Both the position numbers and the translations under genes were made by a program. The notes under the pieces are model-generated. The model saw nothing but the letters and a program-made list of their open reading frames with translations. It ran no database searches and had not been told where the DNA came from. This document shows, one piece after another, positions 1 to 8,480 of a DNA stretch of 48,558 nucleotides. This DNA is from Rubrivivax sp. (GTDB taxonomy: Bacteria; Pseudomonadota; Gammaproteobacteria; Burkholderiales; Burkholderiaceae_C): NCBI GenBank assembly GCA_018780805.1, contig JADMJD010000002.1, positions 1-48,558 on the forward strand. The letters run 5' to 3'. Each line of letters begins with the position of its first letter. The stretch's first letter is position 1.

Positions 1-1
1 C

Positions 2-1444
2 GTGCAGCTGCCGCCGGGCGCCACGCAGGAGCGGGCGCGCAACGTGATGGAGCAGGTCGAAGGTTTCATGCTCAAGCAACCCGAGGTGGAGAGCATGGTC
101 GGTGTGCTGGGCTTCAGCTTCAGCGGCCAGGGCCAGAACGCCGCGCTGGCTTTCGTCACGCTGAAAGACTGGGACCAGCGCCCGAACCCCGAGAACTCGG
201 CCCAGGCACTGGCCGGCCGTGCCTTTGGTGCGCTGATGGGCATCCGCGACGCCTTCATCTTCCCGCTCAGCCCACCGCCGATTCCGGAGCTGGGCCAGGC
301 ATCGGGCTTCAACTTCCGGCTGCAGGACCGTGCCGGTCAGGGCCACGAAGCCCTGGTGGCGGCGCGCAACCAGCTGCTGGGCATGGCCTCGCAGAGCAAG
401 GTGCTGGCCCAGGTGCGGCCCGACGGCCTGGAAGATGCGCCGCAGCTGCACATCGAGATCGACCGCGACAAAGCGGCCGCGCTCGGCGTGGGCTTCGACG
501 CCATCAACGCCACCATCTCCACCGCACTCGGCTCGTCGTACGTGAACGACTTCCCCAGCCGCGGGCGCCTGCAACGCGTGGTGGTGCAGGCCGATGCACC
601 TGCGCGCATGCAGCCGGAAGACCTGCTGAAGCTCAACGTGTCCAACGGCCGTGGCCAGCCGGTGCCACTGTCGGCCTTTGCAACCACCAAATGGGTCACC
701 GGCGCGATGCAGACCGTGCGCTACAACGGCTACCCGGCCATGCGCATCGGCGGCAGCGCCGCGCCGGGCCTGAGCACGGGCGACGCGATGGCCGAGATGG
801 AACGCCTGGCCGCGCAGCTGCCGGCCGGTTTCGGCTACGAGTGGACGGGCATCAGCCGCGAGGAAAAACTCGCCGGCTCGCAGGCACTGATCCTCTACGG
901 CTTTGCGATCCTGGCGGTGTTTTTGTGCCTGGCCGCGTTGTACGAAAGCTGGGCCATCCCTCTGGCGGTCATCCTGGTGGTGCCGCTGGGTGTGTTGGGC
1001 GTGGTGCTGGCCACGCTGGGGCGTGGCATGTCCAACGACGTCTACTTCCAGGTCGGCCTGATCACCATCATCGGCCTGTCGGCCAAGAACGCGATCCTGA
1101 TCATCGAGTTTGCCAAGGACCTGCAGGCCCAGGGCAAAAGCGCCTTCGATGCGGCGCTGGAGGCGGCCCGGCTGCGATTCCGGCCCATCGTGATGACCTC
1201 GATGGCCTTCATTCTGGGTGTGTTGCCGCTGTTCCTGGCCAGCGGGGCTGGCTCGGCCAGCCAGCGCGCCATTGGCACCGGCGTGATCGGTGGCATGGTC
1301 ACGGCGGTGGTGCTCTCGGTGTTTTTCGTGCCGATCTTCTTCGTTGTCGTGCGCAAGCTGTTCCCGCCCAGCCCCCGCCAGGTGATGCACGACCGCCACG
1401 AAACGGAAAACCTGAACCTGAACGCGCCGCGGGAGGACCGATGA
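2..1444 (+). CDS. RND (HAE1-type) multidrug efflux transporter, C-terminal part
   Basis: This is the 3' portion (about 480 residues) of an inner-membrane proton-driven drug efflux pump. The family is usually about 1050 residues, so more than half lies upstream of the window and the GTG at base 2 is not a real start. Visible are the second periplasmic (porter/docking) region, then a cluster of hydrophobic helices from about residue 295 on. The run GLSAKNAILIIEFAK is characteristic of HAE1 pumps. The stop codon overlaps the start of the outer-membrane channel gene by 4 bases (ATGA), so the two are translationally coupled and probably form a tripartite pump with a periplasmic adaptor encoded upstream. 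The substrate cannot be deduced. Confidence 0.93.
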   Translation: MQLPPGATQERARNVMEQVEGFMLKQPEVESMVGVLGFSFSGQGQNAALAFVTLKDWDQRPNPENSAQALAGRAFGALMGIRDAFIFPLSPPPIPELGQASGFNFRLQDRAGQGHEALVAARNQLLGMASQSKVLAQVRPDGLEDAPQLHIEIDRDKAAALGVGFDAINATISTALGSSYVNDFPSRGRLQRVVVQADAPARMQPEDLLKLNVSNGRGQPVPLSAFATTKWVTGAMQTVRYNGYPAMRIGGSAAPGLSTGDAMAEMERLAAQLPAGFGYEWTGISREEKLAGSQALILYGFAILAVFLCLAALYESWAIPLAVILVVPLGVLGVVLATLGRGMSNDVYFQVGLITIIGLSAKNAILIIEFAKDLQAQGKSAFDAALEAARLRFRPIVMTSMAFILGVLPLFLASGAGSASQRAIGTGVIGGMVTAVVLSVFFVPIFFVVVRKLFPPSPRQVMHDRHETENLNLNAPREDR

Positions 1445-2793
1445 AACAGCCCGCCCTTTTGATCGCCCTGGCCGCTGTGCTGGGCGGTTGTGCCCTGACG
1501 CCGGCCTATGAACGCCCGCCGGCGCCGGTGGGCACGCAGTTCCCGGCACCAGCCGCCAGCAGCGGCACGGCTGCGCCTGCGCTGGCCTGGCGCAGCTTCG
1601 TCACCGATGCGCGTGCACAGGCCCTGGTCGAGCTGGCGTTGAAAAACAACCGCGACCTGCACGTGGCGCTGCTCAACGTCGAGCAGGCCCGCGCCGCGCT
1701 GGGTGTGCAGCAGGCCGACCGCCTGCCCAACATCGGCGTCGGTGTGGCCGCCAGCCGCAACAGCGTGGACAGCAGCTACAGCGCCGGCCTGCAGCTCAGC
1801 AGCTTCGAGCTCGACCTGTTCGGGCGTGTGAAGAGCCTGGGCGACGCCGCCGCGGCGCGGGTGCTGGCCAGCGACGAAGGCCGCCGTGCGGTGGAGCTGA
1901 GCCTGATCGCCGCCGTGGTGGACGCCGAACTCGCGCTGCGTGCCGACGACGAGCTGCTTGCCGTCACTGGCAAGGTGCTGGCGTCACGCGAAGGTTCGTT
2001 GAAACTGGTGCGCATCAAGTTCGATGGCGGTGCCGCAGGTGAACCGGAGCTGCGGGCCACCGAATCGCTGGTGGCGGGCGCACGCGCCACGGCACTGGCG
2101 CTGGAACGGCAACGCGCGCAGCACCTGAACGCGCTGGTCTTGCTGGTCGGCAGCCCGCTGCCGGCCGATCTGCCGGCACCGCGGGTGCTGGCCCAGCACC
2201 GTTTTGCCGACCTGCCGGCGGGGCTGCCGTCGGACGTGCTGCTGCAGCGCCCCGACGTGCGCCAGGCCGAACAATCGCTGATCGCAGCCAACGCCAACAT
2301 CGGCGCGGCGCGCGCTGCGTTTTTCCCGCGCATCTCGCTTACCGCCAGCACGGGTGCGGCCAGCAACCAGCTCTCGGGCCTGTTCGACAACTTCGCCTGG
2401 AGTTTTGCGCCGCAGCTGCTGCAGCCCTTGTTCGACGCCGGCCGCAACCAGGCGAACCTGGCCTCGGCGCAGGCCGGCCGCGACATCGCGGTGGCGCAGT
2501 ACGAAAAAGCGATCCAGAGCGCCTTCCGCGAAGTGGCCGATGTGCTCGCGGCACGTGCCACGCTGGGCGCGCAGCTGCAGGCCCAGCGTGCCCAGGCCGA
2601 CGCCGAAAGCCGCCGCCTGGCGGTGGTGGAGCGTCTGCTGGCCGGCGGTGCCGCCAGCCTGCTGGACCGGCTGGACGCTGAACGTTCGGCGCTGGCCGCC
2701 CGCCAGGCTGTGGTGCAGCTGGAATTGGCCGAACGCCAGAACGCGCTGCTGCTGTACCGCGTGCTGGGTGGTGGCACGGCCGTGCCGGGCTGA
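1441..2793 (+). CDS. Outer-membrane efflux channel, NodT/OprM family lipoprotein
   Basis: This 450-residue protein would be the TolC-like exit duct of the RND pump encoded just upstream. The N-terminus is a lipoprotein signal peptide with lipobox LGGC (Cys17), as in OprM/NodT proteins. Two outer-membrane efflux repeats follow. The typical motifs LLQRPDVRQAEQ and ANANIGAARAAFFPRISLTAS mark the second half. The start is fixed by the ATGA overlap with the pump gene. The length is normal for the family. Confidence 0.94.
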   Translation: MKQPALLIALAAVLGGCALTPAYERPPAPVGTQFPAPAASSGTAAPALAWRSFVTDARAQALVELALKNNRDLHVALLNVEQARAALGVQQADRLPNIGVGVAASRNSVDSSYSAGLQLSSFELDLFGRVKSLGDAAAARVLASDEGRRAVELSLIAAVVDAELALRADDELLAVTGKVLASREGSLKLVRIKFDGGAAGEPELRATESLVAGARATALALERQRAQHLNALVLLVGSPLPADLPAPRVLAQHRFADLPAGLPSDVLLQRPDVRQAEQSLIAANANIGAARAAFFPRISLTASTGAASNQLSGLFDNFAWSFAPQLLQPLFDAGRNQANLASAQAGRDIAVAQYEKAIQSAFREVADVLAARATLGAQLQAQRAQADAESRRLAVVERLLAGGAASLLDRLDAERSALAARQAVVQLELAERQNALLLYRVLGGGTAVPG

Positions 2794-2825
2794 CCTGGTT
2801 TTGAGCCCCGGCTGAGCCCACCCGC

Positions 2826-3998
2826 ATGGCCGCACGCTGGCGCGTCGTCGGTACGCTGGGCACCGCCCAGACACTGGCCTGGGCCTCGTCGTATTACCTG
2901 CCGGCGATGCTGGCCGTGCCGATCGCGCGCGAACTCGGCCTGGCCGTGCCCACCGTGTTTGCGGCCTTTTCGCTGGCGCTGGTGGTGTCGGCGCTGCTGG
3001 GCCCGCTGGCCGGGCGCGCCATCGACCGCTGGGGCGGCCACCGTGTGTTGCCCGTCACCAGCATGCTCTTTGCGGCTGGATTGCTGGCCTTGTCCCAGGT
3101 GCAAGGCCCCTGGGGTTTGTTCGCCGCCTGGGCCTTGATCGGCGTTGGCATGGGCAGCGGGCTGTACGAAGCCGCGTTTGCCAGCCTGGTGCGGCTGTAC
3201 CGGCAGGACGCGCGCAACGCCATCACGGGCATCACGCTGCTGGCCGGTTTTGCCAGCACCGTGGGCTGGCCGCTGAGCAGCTTGTTCGAGGCGCAATTCG
3301 GCTGGCGCGGGGCCTGCGTGGCCTGGGCCGGCCTGCATCTGTTGCTGGGGCTGCCGCTGAACCTGTGGCTGCCAGCGCAGGCGCCGGTGGCTGCCGCGCA
3401 GTCACCGGCCAGCGCACCTCCACCCGAACCACCCCCGCTGGCGCACCCGGTGCGGGTGTCGGTGCTGCTGGGCTTCGTGTTCGCCGCCACCTGGTTCACC
3501 AGCACCGCGATGGCGGCGCACCTGCCCACGCTGCTGCAGGCGCAGGGGCTGTCACTGGCTGCGGCGGTGGGCATCGGCGCGCTGGTCGGCCCGGCCCAGG
3601 TGGCCGGGCGGCTGCTGGAGTTCGGCTGGCTGCGCCGCCTGCACCCCTTGTTTTCTGCGCGCATGGCCACGCTGGCGCACCCGGTGGGCGCGGCGGCGCT
3701 GCTGACGCTGGGCGGCGCGGTGGCCGCGCCATTTGCGCTGTTGCACGGCTTGGGCAACGGCATCCTCACCATCGCCAAGGGCAGCCTGCCGCTGGTGTTG
3801 TTCGGCTCGGCCGGATACGGCGCCCGCCAAGGCTGGATGATGCTGCCCGCGCGGCTGGCCACGGCCGCGGCACCGGTGCTGTTCGGCGTGTTCCTGCAGT
3901 GGTGGGGTGCCGCGGCGCTGTGGGTTTGCGCGGGGCTGGGCTTGGCGGCGTTTGCCGCGTTGTGGTGGGTGCAGCCGCCACGGGTTGACGCGGCTTAA
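2826..3998 (+). CDS. MFS transporter, 12-helix type
   Basis: A 390-residue polytopic membrane protein whose hydrophobic segments fit the 12-helix major facilitator fold. The loop between helices 2 and 3 carries the MFS motif-A-like sequence GRAIDRWGGHR. A Pro/Ala-rich cytoplasmic linker at about residues 180-205 separates the two six-helix halves. It lies 32 bases after the efflux channel gene on the same strand and could be co-transcribed. No substrate-defining motif is visible. The start ATG lacks a strong Shine-Dalgarno sequence, but the protein begins at the expected distance before helix 1. Confidence 0.85.
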   Translation: MAARWRVVGTLGTAQTLAWASSYYLPAMLAVPIARELGLAVPTVFAAFSLALVVSALLGPLAGRAIDRWGGHRVLPVTSMLFAAGLLALSQVQGPWGLFAAWALIGVGMGSGLYEAAFASLVRLYRQDARNAITGITLLAGFASTVGWPLSSLFEAQFGWRGACVAWAGLHLLLGLPLNLWLPAQAPVAAAQSPASAPPPEPPPLAHPVRVSVLLGFVFAATWFTSTAMAAHLPTLLQAQGLSLAAAVGIGALVGPAQVAGRLLEFGWLRRLHPLFSARMATLAHPVGAAALLTLGGAVAAPFALLHGLGNGILTIAKGSLPLVLFGSAGYGARQGWMMLPARLATAAAPVLFGVFLQWWGAAALWVCAGLGLAAFAALWWVQPPRVDAA

Positions 3999-4048
3999 GG
4001 TCAGCCCCAGGCTCGGGGTTCAAACTGTGCGGGTGGACAGGACTCCCC

Positions 4049-5299
4049 GTGCCGACTGATCTGACCGTCACCCAACTGCTGGGCTGGATCCTGGGTGCCA
4101 TCGCAGCGCAAGTCGCGCTGGGTGCGGCCTGGGCGTGGCAGCGCACCCGGGCTGCAGCCGCGTCATCCCTGGCGCCCACGGCGGCAGCGGTGCCCACCAC
4201 CAACTCCCGCGCGGCCTGGCCTGGCCTGCGAGCCTTCCGTGTCCAGGCGCGCCGCTACGAAGATGCCGCGCAGACCCAGTGCTCCTTCGAGCTGGTGCCG
4301 GTGGATGGGCAGGCGCTGCCGCCTTTCCTGCCCGGCCAGTTCCTGACCTTCGTGCTGCAGCTGCCAGGTCCCGCCGGAGCAGCCGGGGAACGCACGGTGA
4401 CACGTTGTTATTCGTTGTCCGACCAGCCGCGGGCCAACCACTACCGCGTCACCATCAAGCGCGTGCCATCGCCGTCGGACCGGCCCACACTGCCACCGGG
4501 CCTGTCGTCCAACCACTTCCACGAGCACGTGCAGGTGGGCGACACGCTGCAGCTGCGGGCCCCCGCGGGCCACTTCTTCATTCACCCCGACCCGACGGTG
4601 CCGGTGGTGCTGATCGCCGGCGGCATTGGCATCACGCCGATGATGAGCATGCTGCAGTGGTGCGTGGCGCACCAGCCGGCGCGTGCGGTGCACTTGTTCT
4701 ACGGCGTGCGCCAGGGGGCAGAGCTGGCGTTCAAGGCCGAGTTGCAGGCCATCGCGGCCCAACATCGTCAGGTGCGGCTGCACCTGGTCTTCAGCCGTCC
4801 GGCGCCGGACGAGGTGGCCGGGACCGACGACCAGCACACGGGCCATGTGGACCTGGCCCTGCTGCAGCGCTGCCTGCCGCATGGCCGCCACGCCTTCTAC
4901 CTGTGCGGGCCACCGGCCTTGATGGAAAGCCTGGTCCCGGCGCTGGCCGCCTGGGGCGTGCCGGAGTCCGATCTGCACTTCGAGGCTTTCGGGCCGGCGT
5001 CGGTGCGCCTGCCTTCGGCGGCGCCTGCCACCGGTCCCGCTGCGGAGGTCGAGATCCGCTTCCAGCGCAGCGGCCGCACCCTGGCCTGGGACGGGCAGGA
5101 CCAGAACCTGCTCGACTTTGCCGAGCGCCAGGGTGTGGCCGTCGAATCCGGCTGCCGATCGGGTGGCTGCGGCAGCTGCGAGACCCAGTTGCTGTCGGGC
5201 ACCGTGGCCTACGCGCAGACGCCGGACCACGACGTGCAGCCGGGGCACTGTCTGCTGTGTGTCGGCCGGCCGACGTCGGCCCTGGTGCTGGAGGCCTGA
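4049..5299 (+). CDS. Membrane-anchored FAD/NAD(P) reductase with C-terminal [2Fe-2S] ferredoxin domain
   Basis: This 416-residue flavoprotein would move electrons between NAD(P)H, FAD and a plant-type [2Fe-2S] cluster. Residues 8-30 form a membrane anchor. The FAD domain has RCYSLSD at 119-125. The NAD(P) domain has GGIGITP at 191-197 and a CGPP motif near its end. The C-terminal ferredoxin has Cys369, 374, 377 and 404 (CX4CX2C...C). Domain order matches ferredoxin-NADP reductase/oxygenase-reductase proteins, but there is no oxygenase here. The next two genes encode a di-heme b membrane protein and an octaheme cytochrome c, so the likely role is to link NAD(P)H to a membrane/periplasm electron chain (inference). 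The start is GTG with an upstream AGGA. Confidence 0.9.
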   Translation: MPTDLTVTQLLGWILGAIAAQVALGAAWAWQRTRAAAASSLAPTAAAVPTTNSRAAWPGLRAFRVQARRYEDAAQTQCSFELVPVDGQALPPFLPGQFLTFVLQLPGPAGAAGERTVTRCYSLSDQPRANHYRVTIKRVPSPSDRPTLPPGLSSNHFHEHVQVGDTLQLRAPAGHFFIHPDPTVPVVLIAGGIGITPMMSMLQWCVAHQPARAVHLFYGVRQGAELAFKAELQAIAAQHRQVRLHLVFSRPAPDEVAGTDDQHTGHVDLALLQRCLPHGRHAFYLCGPPALMESLVPALAAWGVPESDLHFEAFGPASVRLPSAAPATGPAAEVEIRFQRSGRTLAWDGQDQNLLDFAERQGVAVESGCRSGGCGSCETQLLSGTVAYAQTPDHDVQPGHCLLCVGRPTSALVLEA

Positions 5300-5301
5300 C
5301 G

Positions 5302-5880
5302 ATGGCCCGCGCCTTGCTGCTGCGCCGCGAAGTCCTGCCGTTTGCGCTCTACCTGGGCCTGCTGCTGGCCGCCACGCTGCTGGCCGACGCCGCGCTGCAC
5401 CTGGTTGACGCGGTGTGGATCGGGCGTTACCTGGGCATCCCGGGCACGCTGCTGATCATCGGTTCGTTCGGTTATTCGATGCGCAAGCGCAAGCTCATCC
5501 GCATGGGTCAACCGGCCACGCTGCTGCGCTGGCACGAGGGCCTGGCCTGGGCCGGCTCGTTGCTGGTGCTGGTGCACGCCGGCATCCACTTCAACGCCAT
5601 CCTGGGCTGGCTGGCCATCGGCGCGATGCTGATCAACGTGGCCAGCGGGCTGATTGGCAAGTTCCTGCTCGAACGCGCGCGCCGCCGGCTGGAAGAAGCC
5701 CGGCAGCAGCTGCGTGCGCAGGGCCTGACGCCAGCCGAACAGGCCGAGCGCAGCTACTGGGACAGCCTGACCTTCGACGCCGTGAAGCAGTGGCGCGCGC
5801 TGCACTTTCCCATCACGCTGGCCTTTGGCGTGCTGGCCCTGGCGCACATCGTCGCCGTGCTGCTGTTCTGGGACTGGTGA
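5302..5880 (+). CDS. Integral membrane di-heme b-type cytochrome-like protein
   Basis: A 192-residue membrane protein with about five hydrophobic helices. Two helices each carry a His pair exactly 14 residues apart: His78/His92 and His168/His182. This HX13H pattern is the classical arrangement for two b hemes in a four-helix bundle, as in cytochrome b of the bc1 complex. A charged Arg/Glu segment (about 124-150) separates the helix pairs. It starts 2 bases after the reductase stop and overlaps the octaheme gene by one base, so the three genes are one unit. The same His spacing and an H(L/F)P after the third His recur in the 22961-23845 protein, suggesting paralogy. Quinone or reductase coupling is inference. 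Confidence 0.82.
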   Translation: MARALLLRREVLPFALYLGLLLAATLLADAALHLVDAVWIGRYLGIPGTLLIIGSFGYSMRKRKLIRMGQPATLLRWHEGLAWAGSLLVLVHAGIHFNAILGWLAIGAMLINVASGLIGKFLLERARRRLEEARQQLRAQGLTPAEQAERSYWDSLTFDAVKQWRALHFPITLAFGVLALAHIVAVLLFWDW

Positions 5881-6629
5881 TGAAACGCCGCGGCCTGATG
5901 ATCGTGATCGCGCTGAACCTGGTGGCACTGATCGGGTTGGTGTTTGCCTACCCGCACCTGATGGTCAGCCCTGGCCCGGTGGCCAAAGGCCATGCCGCGA
6001 TCGCCGGCGACTGTTTTGCCTGCCACGTGCCTTGGCGCGGCATCTCGTCCGCGCTGTGCATTGATTGCCATGCACTGCCCGACATCGGCCTGCGCACGAC
6101 AAAGGGCGTGGCGCTGCCGCCGCAGAGCCTGAAGACCGCCTTCCACCAGGACCTGCTGGAGCAGGACTGCATGGCCTGCCACAGCGACCACCAGGGCCCC
6201 AAGCTCACGCAGCGCAGCCGCAAGCCGTTTTCACATGCGCTGCTGCGCCCGGCCGTGCAGGAACAATGCGCCAGCTGCCACCGTCCGCCCACCGACAACC
6301 TGCACCGCCAGATGACAGCGGGTGCGGCCGGCAGCTGCCAGACCTGCCACAGCCAGACGGCCTGGAAACCCGCCACCTTCGAGCACGACAAACTCTTCGT
6401 GCTGGACCGGGACCACAACACCGAGTGCGCCACCTGCCACGTGGCCAACGACTACAGCCGCTACACCTGCTACGGCTGCCACGAACACACACCCGCCAAC
6501 ATCCGCGCCGAACACCAGGAAGAGGGCATCCGCAACTTCGACAACTGCGTGGAGTGCCACCGCGACCCGGGCGTGGAGCCGCAGGAGCAGGGCGGTGGCG
6601 AAGGACGGAACAGACGCGAAAGGGATTGA
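5880..6629 (+). CDS. Octaheme c-type cytochrome, membrane anchored or secreted
   Basis: This 249-residue protein has eight CXXCH heme c motifs: CFACH, CIDCH, CMACH, CASCH, CQTCH, CATCH, CYGCH and CVECH. An N-terminal hydrophobic segment (about residues 6-24) has no clear signal-peptidase site, so it is probably an uncleaved anchor holding the hemes in the periplasm. Several non-motif histidines between the heme sites could serve as distal ligands. The start overlaps the preceding stop (TGATG). The protein would accept electrons from, or donate them to, the di-heme b protein. The charged C-terminal tail is Gly/Arg rich. No known octaheme enzyme signature (such as a CXXCK motif) is present, so electron transfer is likelier than catalysis. 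Confidence 0.88.
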   Translation: MKRRGLMIVIALNLVALIGLVFAYPHLMVSPGPVAKGHAAIAGDCFACHVPWRGISSALCIDCHALPDIGLRTTKGVALPPQSLKTAFHQDLLEQDCMACHSDHQGPKLTQRSRKPFSHALLRPAVQEQCASCHRPPTDNLHRQMTAGAAGSCQTCHSQTAWKPATFEHDKLFVLDRDHNTECATCHVANDYSRYTCYGCHEHTPANIRAEHQEEGIRNFDNCVECHRDPGVEPQEQGGGEGRNRRERD

Positions 6630-6633
6630 GGGC

Positions 6634-6677
6634 TTGATCCCGAGGGGACGCATGGCGTAGACTGTACGTTCATACAG
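6634..6677 (+). promoter_or_regulatory. LexA (SOS) box overlapping a promoter
   Basis: CTGT-N8-ACAG at 6662-6677, flanked to read GACTGTACGTTCATACAGTA, is a near-perfect match to the gammaproteobacterial/betaproteobacterial LexA operator (consensus TACTGT...ACAGTA). It overlaps a plausible sigma-70 promoter: TTGATC at 6634-6639, an 18-base spacer, and TAGACT at 6658-6663. This is the usual geometry for SOS repression. The first start codon with a ribosome-binding site downstream is 6697. Confidence 0.75.
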
Positions 6678-6696
6678 TAGTCTTCTCGGAGCCGCC

Positions 6697-6780
6697 ATGC
6701 GACACGCCCTGCGCCAACATTACCACCCCAAGGTCAGCCGGGTGCCCGATTGGCTGTGGCGTGTGTGGTCCTGGTTCTGA
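6697..6780 (+). CDS. Putative SOS-controlled 27-residue small protein
   Basis: A 27-codon ORF begins 19 bases after the LexA box and has a GGAG Shine-Dalgarno (6688-6691) 5 bases before the ATG. The peptide has a basic, His/Arg-rich N-terminal half and an aromatic tail, PDWLWRVWSWF. I do not recognise the family. The support is position (first ORF behind an SOS promoter), the ribosome-binding site and the unusual composition. It could be a small SOS effector, a leader peptide for the next ORF, or non-coding chance. Confidence 0.45.
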   Translation: MRHALRQHYHPKVSRVPDWLWRVWSWF

Positions 6781-6815
6781 AACCGGCACCTGAGAGACCA
6801 GCCCCAGAGATTGCC

Positions 6816-7013
6816 ATGAACGCGCCCCTGTACCCCGAGGTCCTGCTGCGGCCCGCCGGCCCGCAGACCGATTTGCCACTGGCCAGTGCCGGTGTCTTGC
6901 GCTACCTCTGGCAGGCACGTTATGGCGACATCCTGATCGAGGTGGTGCACGGCGAGGTGCGGGTCAACGGTTCCGCAGTTGAGCCGGTGGCGGAACGCCC
7001 GCCCGGCGACTGA
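6816..7013 (+). CDS. Hypothetical protein, 65 residues, behind the SOS promoter
   Basis: An unrecognised 65-residue soluble protein that starts 35 bases after the 27-codon ORF. It begins MNAPLYPEVLL and has a mixed hydrophobic/acidic body with no signal peptide, membrane helix or catalytic motif. The stop lies inside an 11-base tandem repeat (GGCGACTGACC twice, about 7005-7027) just before modA. It may be transcribed from the LexA-box promoter or be the first ORF of the mod transcript. No function is proposed. Confidence 0.55.
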   Translation: MNAPLYPEVLLRPAGPQTDLPLASAGVLRYLWQARYGDILIEVVHGEVRVNGSAVEPVAERPPGD

Positions 7014-7032
7014 CCGGCGACTGACCGGCGGG

Positions 7033-7042
7033 CGTTATATTG
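7033..7042 (+). promoter_or_regulatory. Possible ModE-like half-site / -10 element before modA
   Basis: CGTTATATTG lies 6 bases before the modA start in an otherwise GC-rich stretch. From memory it matches one half of the E. coli ModE operator (CGTTATAT...ATAACG), but no second half is present. TATATT inside it could alternatively be a -10 box giving a nearly leaderless modA mRNA. No modE gene is in the window. Confidence 0.3.
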
Positions 7043-7047
7043 CCCCG

Positions 7048-7803
7048 ATGCTCTCTGAAACTGCGGCGCGCATTGCCGCCGCTTTGTTTTTCGCCGTCGC
7101 CTTGCCGGCCGCCCAGGCCGCCGAAGCCACGGTGGCCGTGGCCGCCAACTTTGCCGGGCCGATGGCCCGCATCGCCGCCGAATTCACGGCCACGACCGGC
7201 CACACGCTGAAGCTGTCGTCCGGCGCCACGGGCAAGTTCTACACGCAGATCGTTCAGGGTGCCCCGTTCGACGTGCTGCTGTCGGCCGACGATGAAACCC
7301 CGCGCCGCCTGGTGAACGAAGACCATGCCGTGGCCGGCACGGCTTTCACCTACGCCATCGGCCAGCTGGTGCTGTGGAGCGCCACGCCGGGCCTGGTGGA
7401 TGAACAAGGCGCCGTGCTGGGCGCGGCGACCTGGCGCCACCTGGCCATCGCCAACCCCAAGGTGGCGCCCTATGGCGCGGCGGCGATGCAGGTGTTGCAG
7501 GCCCGTGGCCTGGCCGACACGCTGGCACCCCGACTCGTCACCGGCGAGAGCATCGCGCAGGCCTACCAGTTCGTGGCCACCGGCAATGCCGAACTCGGTT
7601 TTGTCGCGCTGTCGCAGGTGGCCGTGCCTGGCCAGCCGGCCAAGGGGTCGATGTGGCGTGTGCCGAGCGCGCTGTACGGCGAGATCCGTCAGGATGCCGT
7701 GCTGCTGAAACCCGGCGCGCAGAACCCGGCCGCCGCGGCGCTGCTGGCCTACCTGAAAACCGCGCCGGCACGGGCCTTGATCGAGGCCCACGGTTACCGA
7801 TGA
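7048..7803 (+). CDS. modA: Molybdate-binding periplasmic protein ModA
   Basis: A 251-residue secreted substrate-binding protein for the high-affinity molybdate ABC importer. The signal peptide is about residues 1-24, ending ALPAAQA. The mature start [11 protein letters not shown] and the [12 protein letters not shown] and [12 protein letters not shown] segments are typical ModA ligand-loop sequences. The start chosen is the ATG that gives a proper signal peptide; an in-frame upstream extension lacks one. The stop overlaps modB by 4 bases. Molybdate supply would serve molybdenum-cofactor enzymes elsewhere in the genome; none is encoded in this window. Confidence 0.94.
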   Translation: MLSETAARIAAALFFAVALPAAQAAEATVAVAANFAGPMARIAAEFTATTGHTLKLSSGATGKFYTQIVQGAPFDVLLSADDETPRRLVNEDHAVAGTAFTYAIGQLVLWSATPGLVDEQGAVLGAATWRHLAIANPKVAPYGAAAMQVLQARGLADTLAPRLVTGESIAQAYQFVATGNAELGFVALSQVAVPGQPAKGSMWRVPSALYGEIRQDAVLLKPGAQNPAAAALLAYLKTAPARALIEAHGYR

Positions 7804-8480
7804 ACGCGGCCGACTGGGCCACCATCCGGCTGACGGCCGAACTGGCGGCCACCACCACCGTGCTGCTGCTGATGCTGGGCACGCCGCTGGCCTGGTGGCT
7901 GGCGCGCAGCCGTTCGCCATTCAAGCCGGTCTGGGCCAGCCTGGTGGCGATGCCGCTGGTGCTGCCGCCCACGGTGATCGGTTTTTACCTGCTGCTGCTG
8001 ATGGGGCCGCAGGGGCCGGTGGGCCAGTTCACCGACGCGCTGGGCTGGGGCCGGCTGCCGTTCACCTTCGCCGGGCTGGTGGTGGCCTCGGTGCTGTATT
8101 CCGCCCCATTTGTGGTGCAGCCGCTGCAGCAGGCCTTCGAGGCCATCCCGGAGCGCACGCTGGAGGCCGCGGCCACGCTGCGCGCCGGTCCGTTGGACCG
8201 CTTCTTCAGCGTCGCCCTGCCTCTGGCGCGGCCTGGTGTTGTCACCGCCGCGGTGCTGGGTTTTGCGCACACGGTGGGTGAGTTCGGCGTGATCCTGATG
8301 ATCGGCGGCAACATCCCGGGCGAGACCCGCGTGCTCTCGGTGGCCATCTACGACCATGTGGAAGCCACCGAGTTTGCCGATGCCCACCGCCTGGCCGCGG
8401 GCCTGGTGGTGTTCTCGATGCTGGTGCTGGTGACGCTGTACATCGTCAACCGCCCGAAGCCGGAAGAAGGCGCCCGGTGA
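7800..8480 (+). CDS. modB: Molybdate ABC transporter permease ModB
   Basis: A 226-residue inner-membrane permease with about five helices. The cytoplasmic EAA loop, [20 protein letters not shown], couples to the ATPase. [18 protein letters not shown] near the C-terminus is typical of ModB. The start overlaps the modA stop (ATGA), and the stop overlaps the GTG start of modC. Confidence 0.95.
   Translation: MNAADWATIRLTAELAATTTVLLLMLGTPLAWWLARSRSPFKPVWASLVAMPLVLPPTVIGFYLLLLMGPQGPVGQFTDALGWGRLPFTFAGLVVASVLYSAPFVVQPLQQAFEAIPERTLEAAATLRAGPLDRFFSVALPLARPGVVTAAVLGFAHTVGEFGVILMIGGNIPGETRVLSVAIYDHVEATEFADAHRLAAGLVVFSMLVLVTLYIVNRPKPEEGAR

Noticed and set aside
1776..3338. Long minus-strand open frames opposite the efflux genes
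   Set aside because: High GC suppresses stop codons in antisense frames. The plus strand encodes recognisable transporters over the same span.
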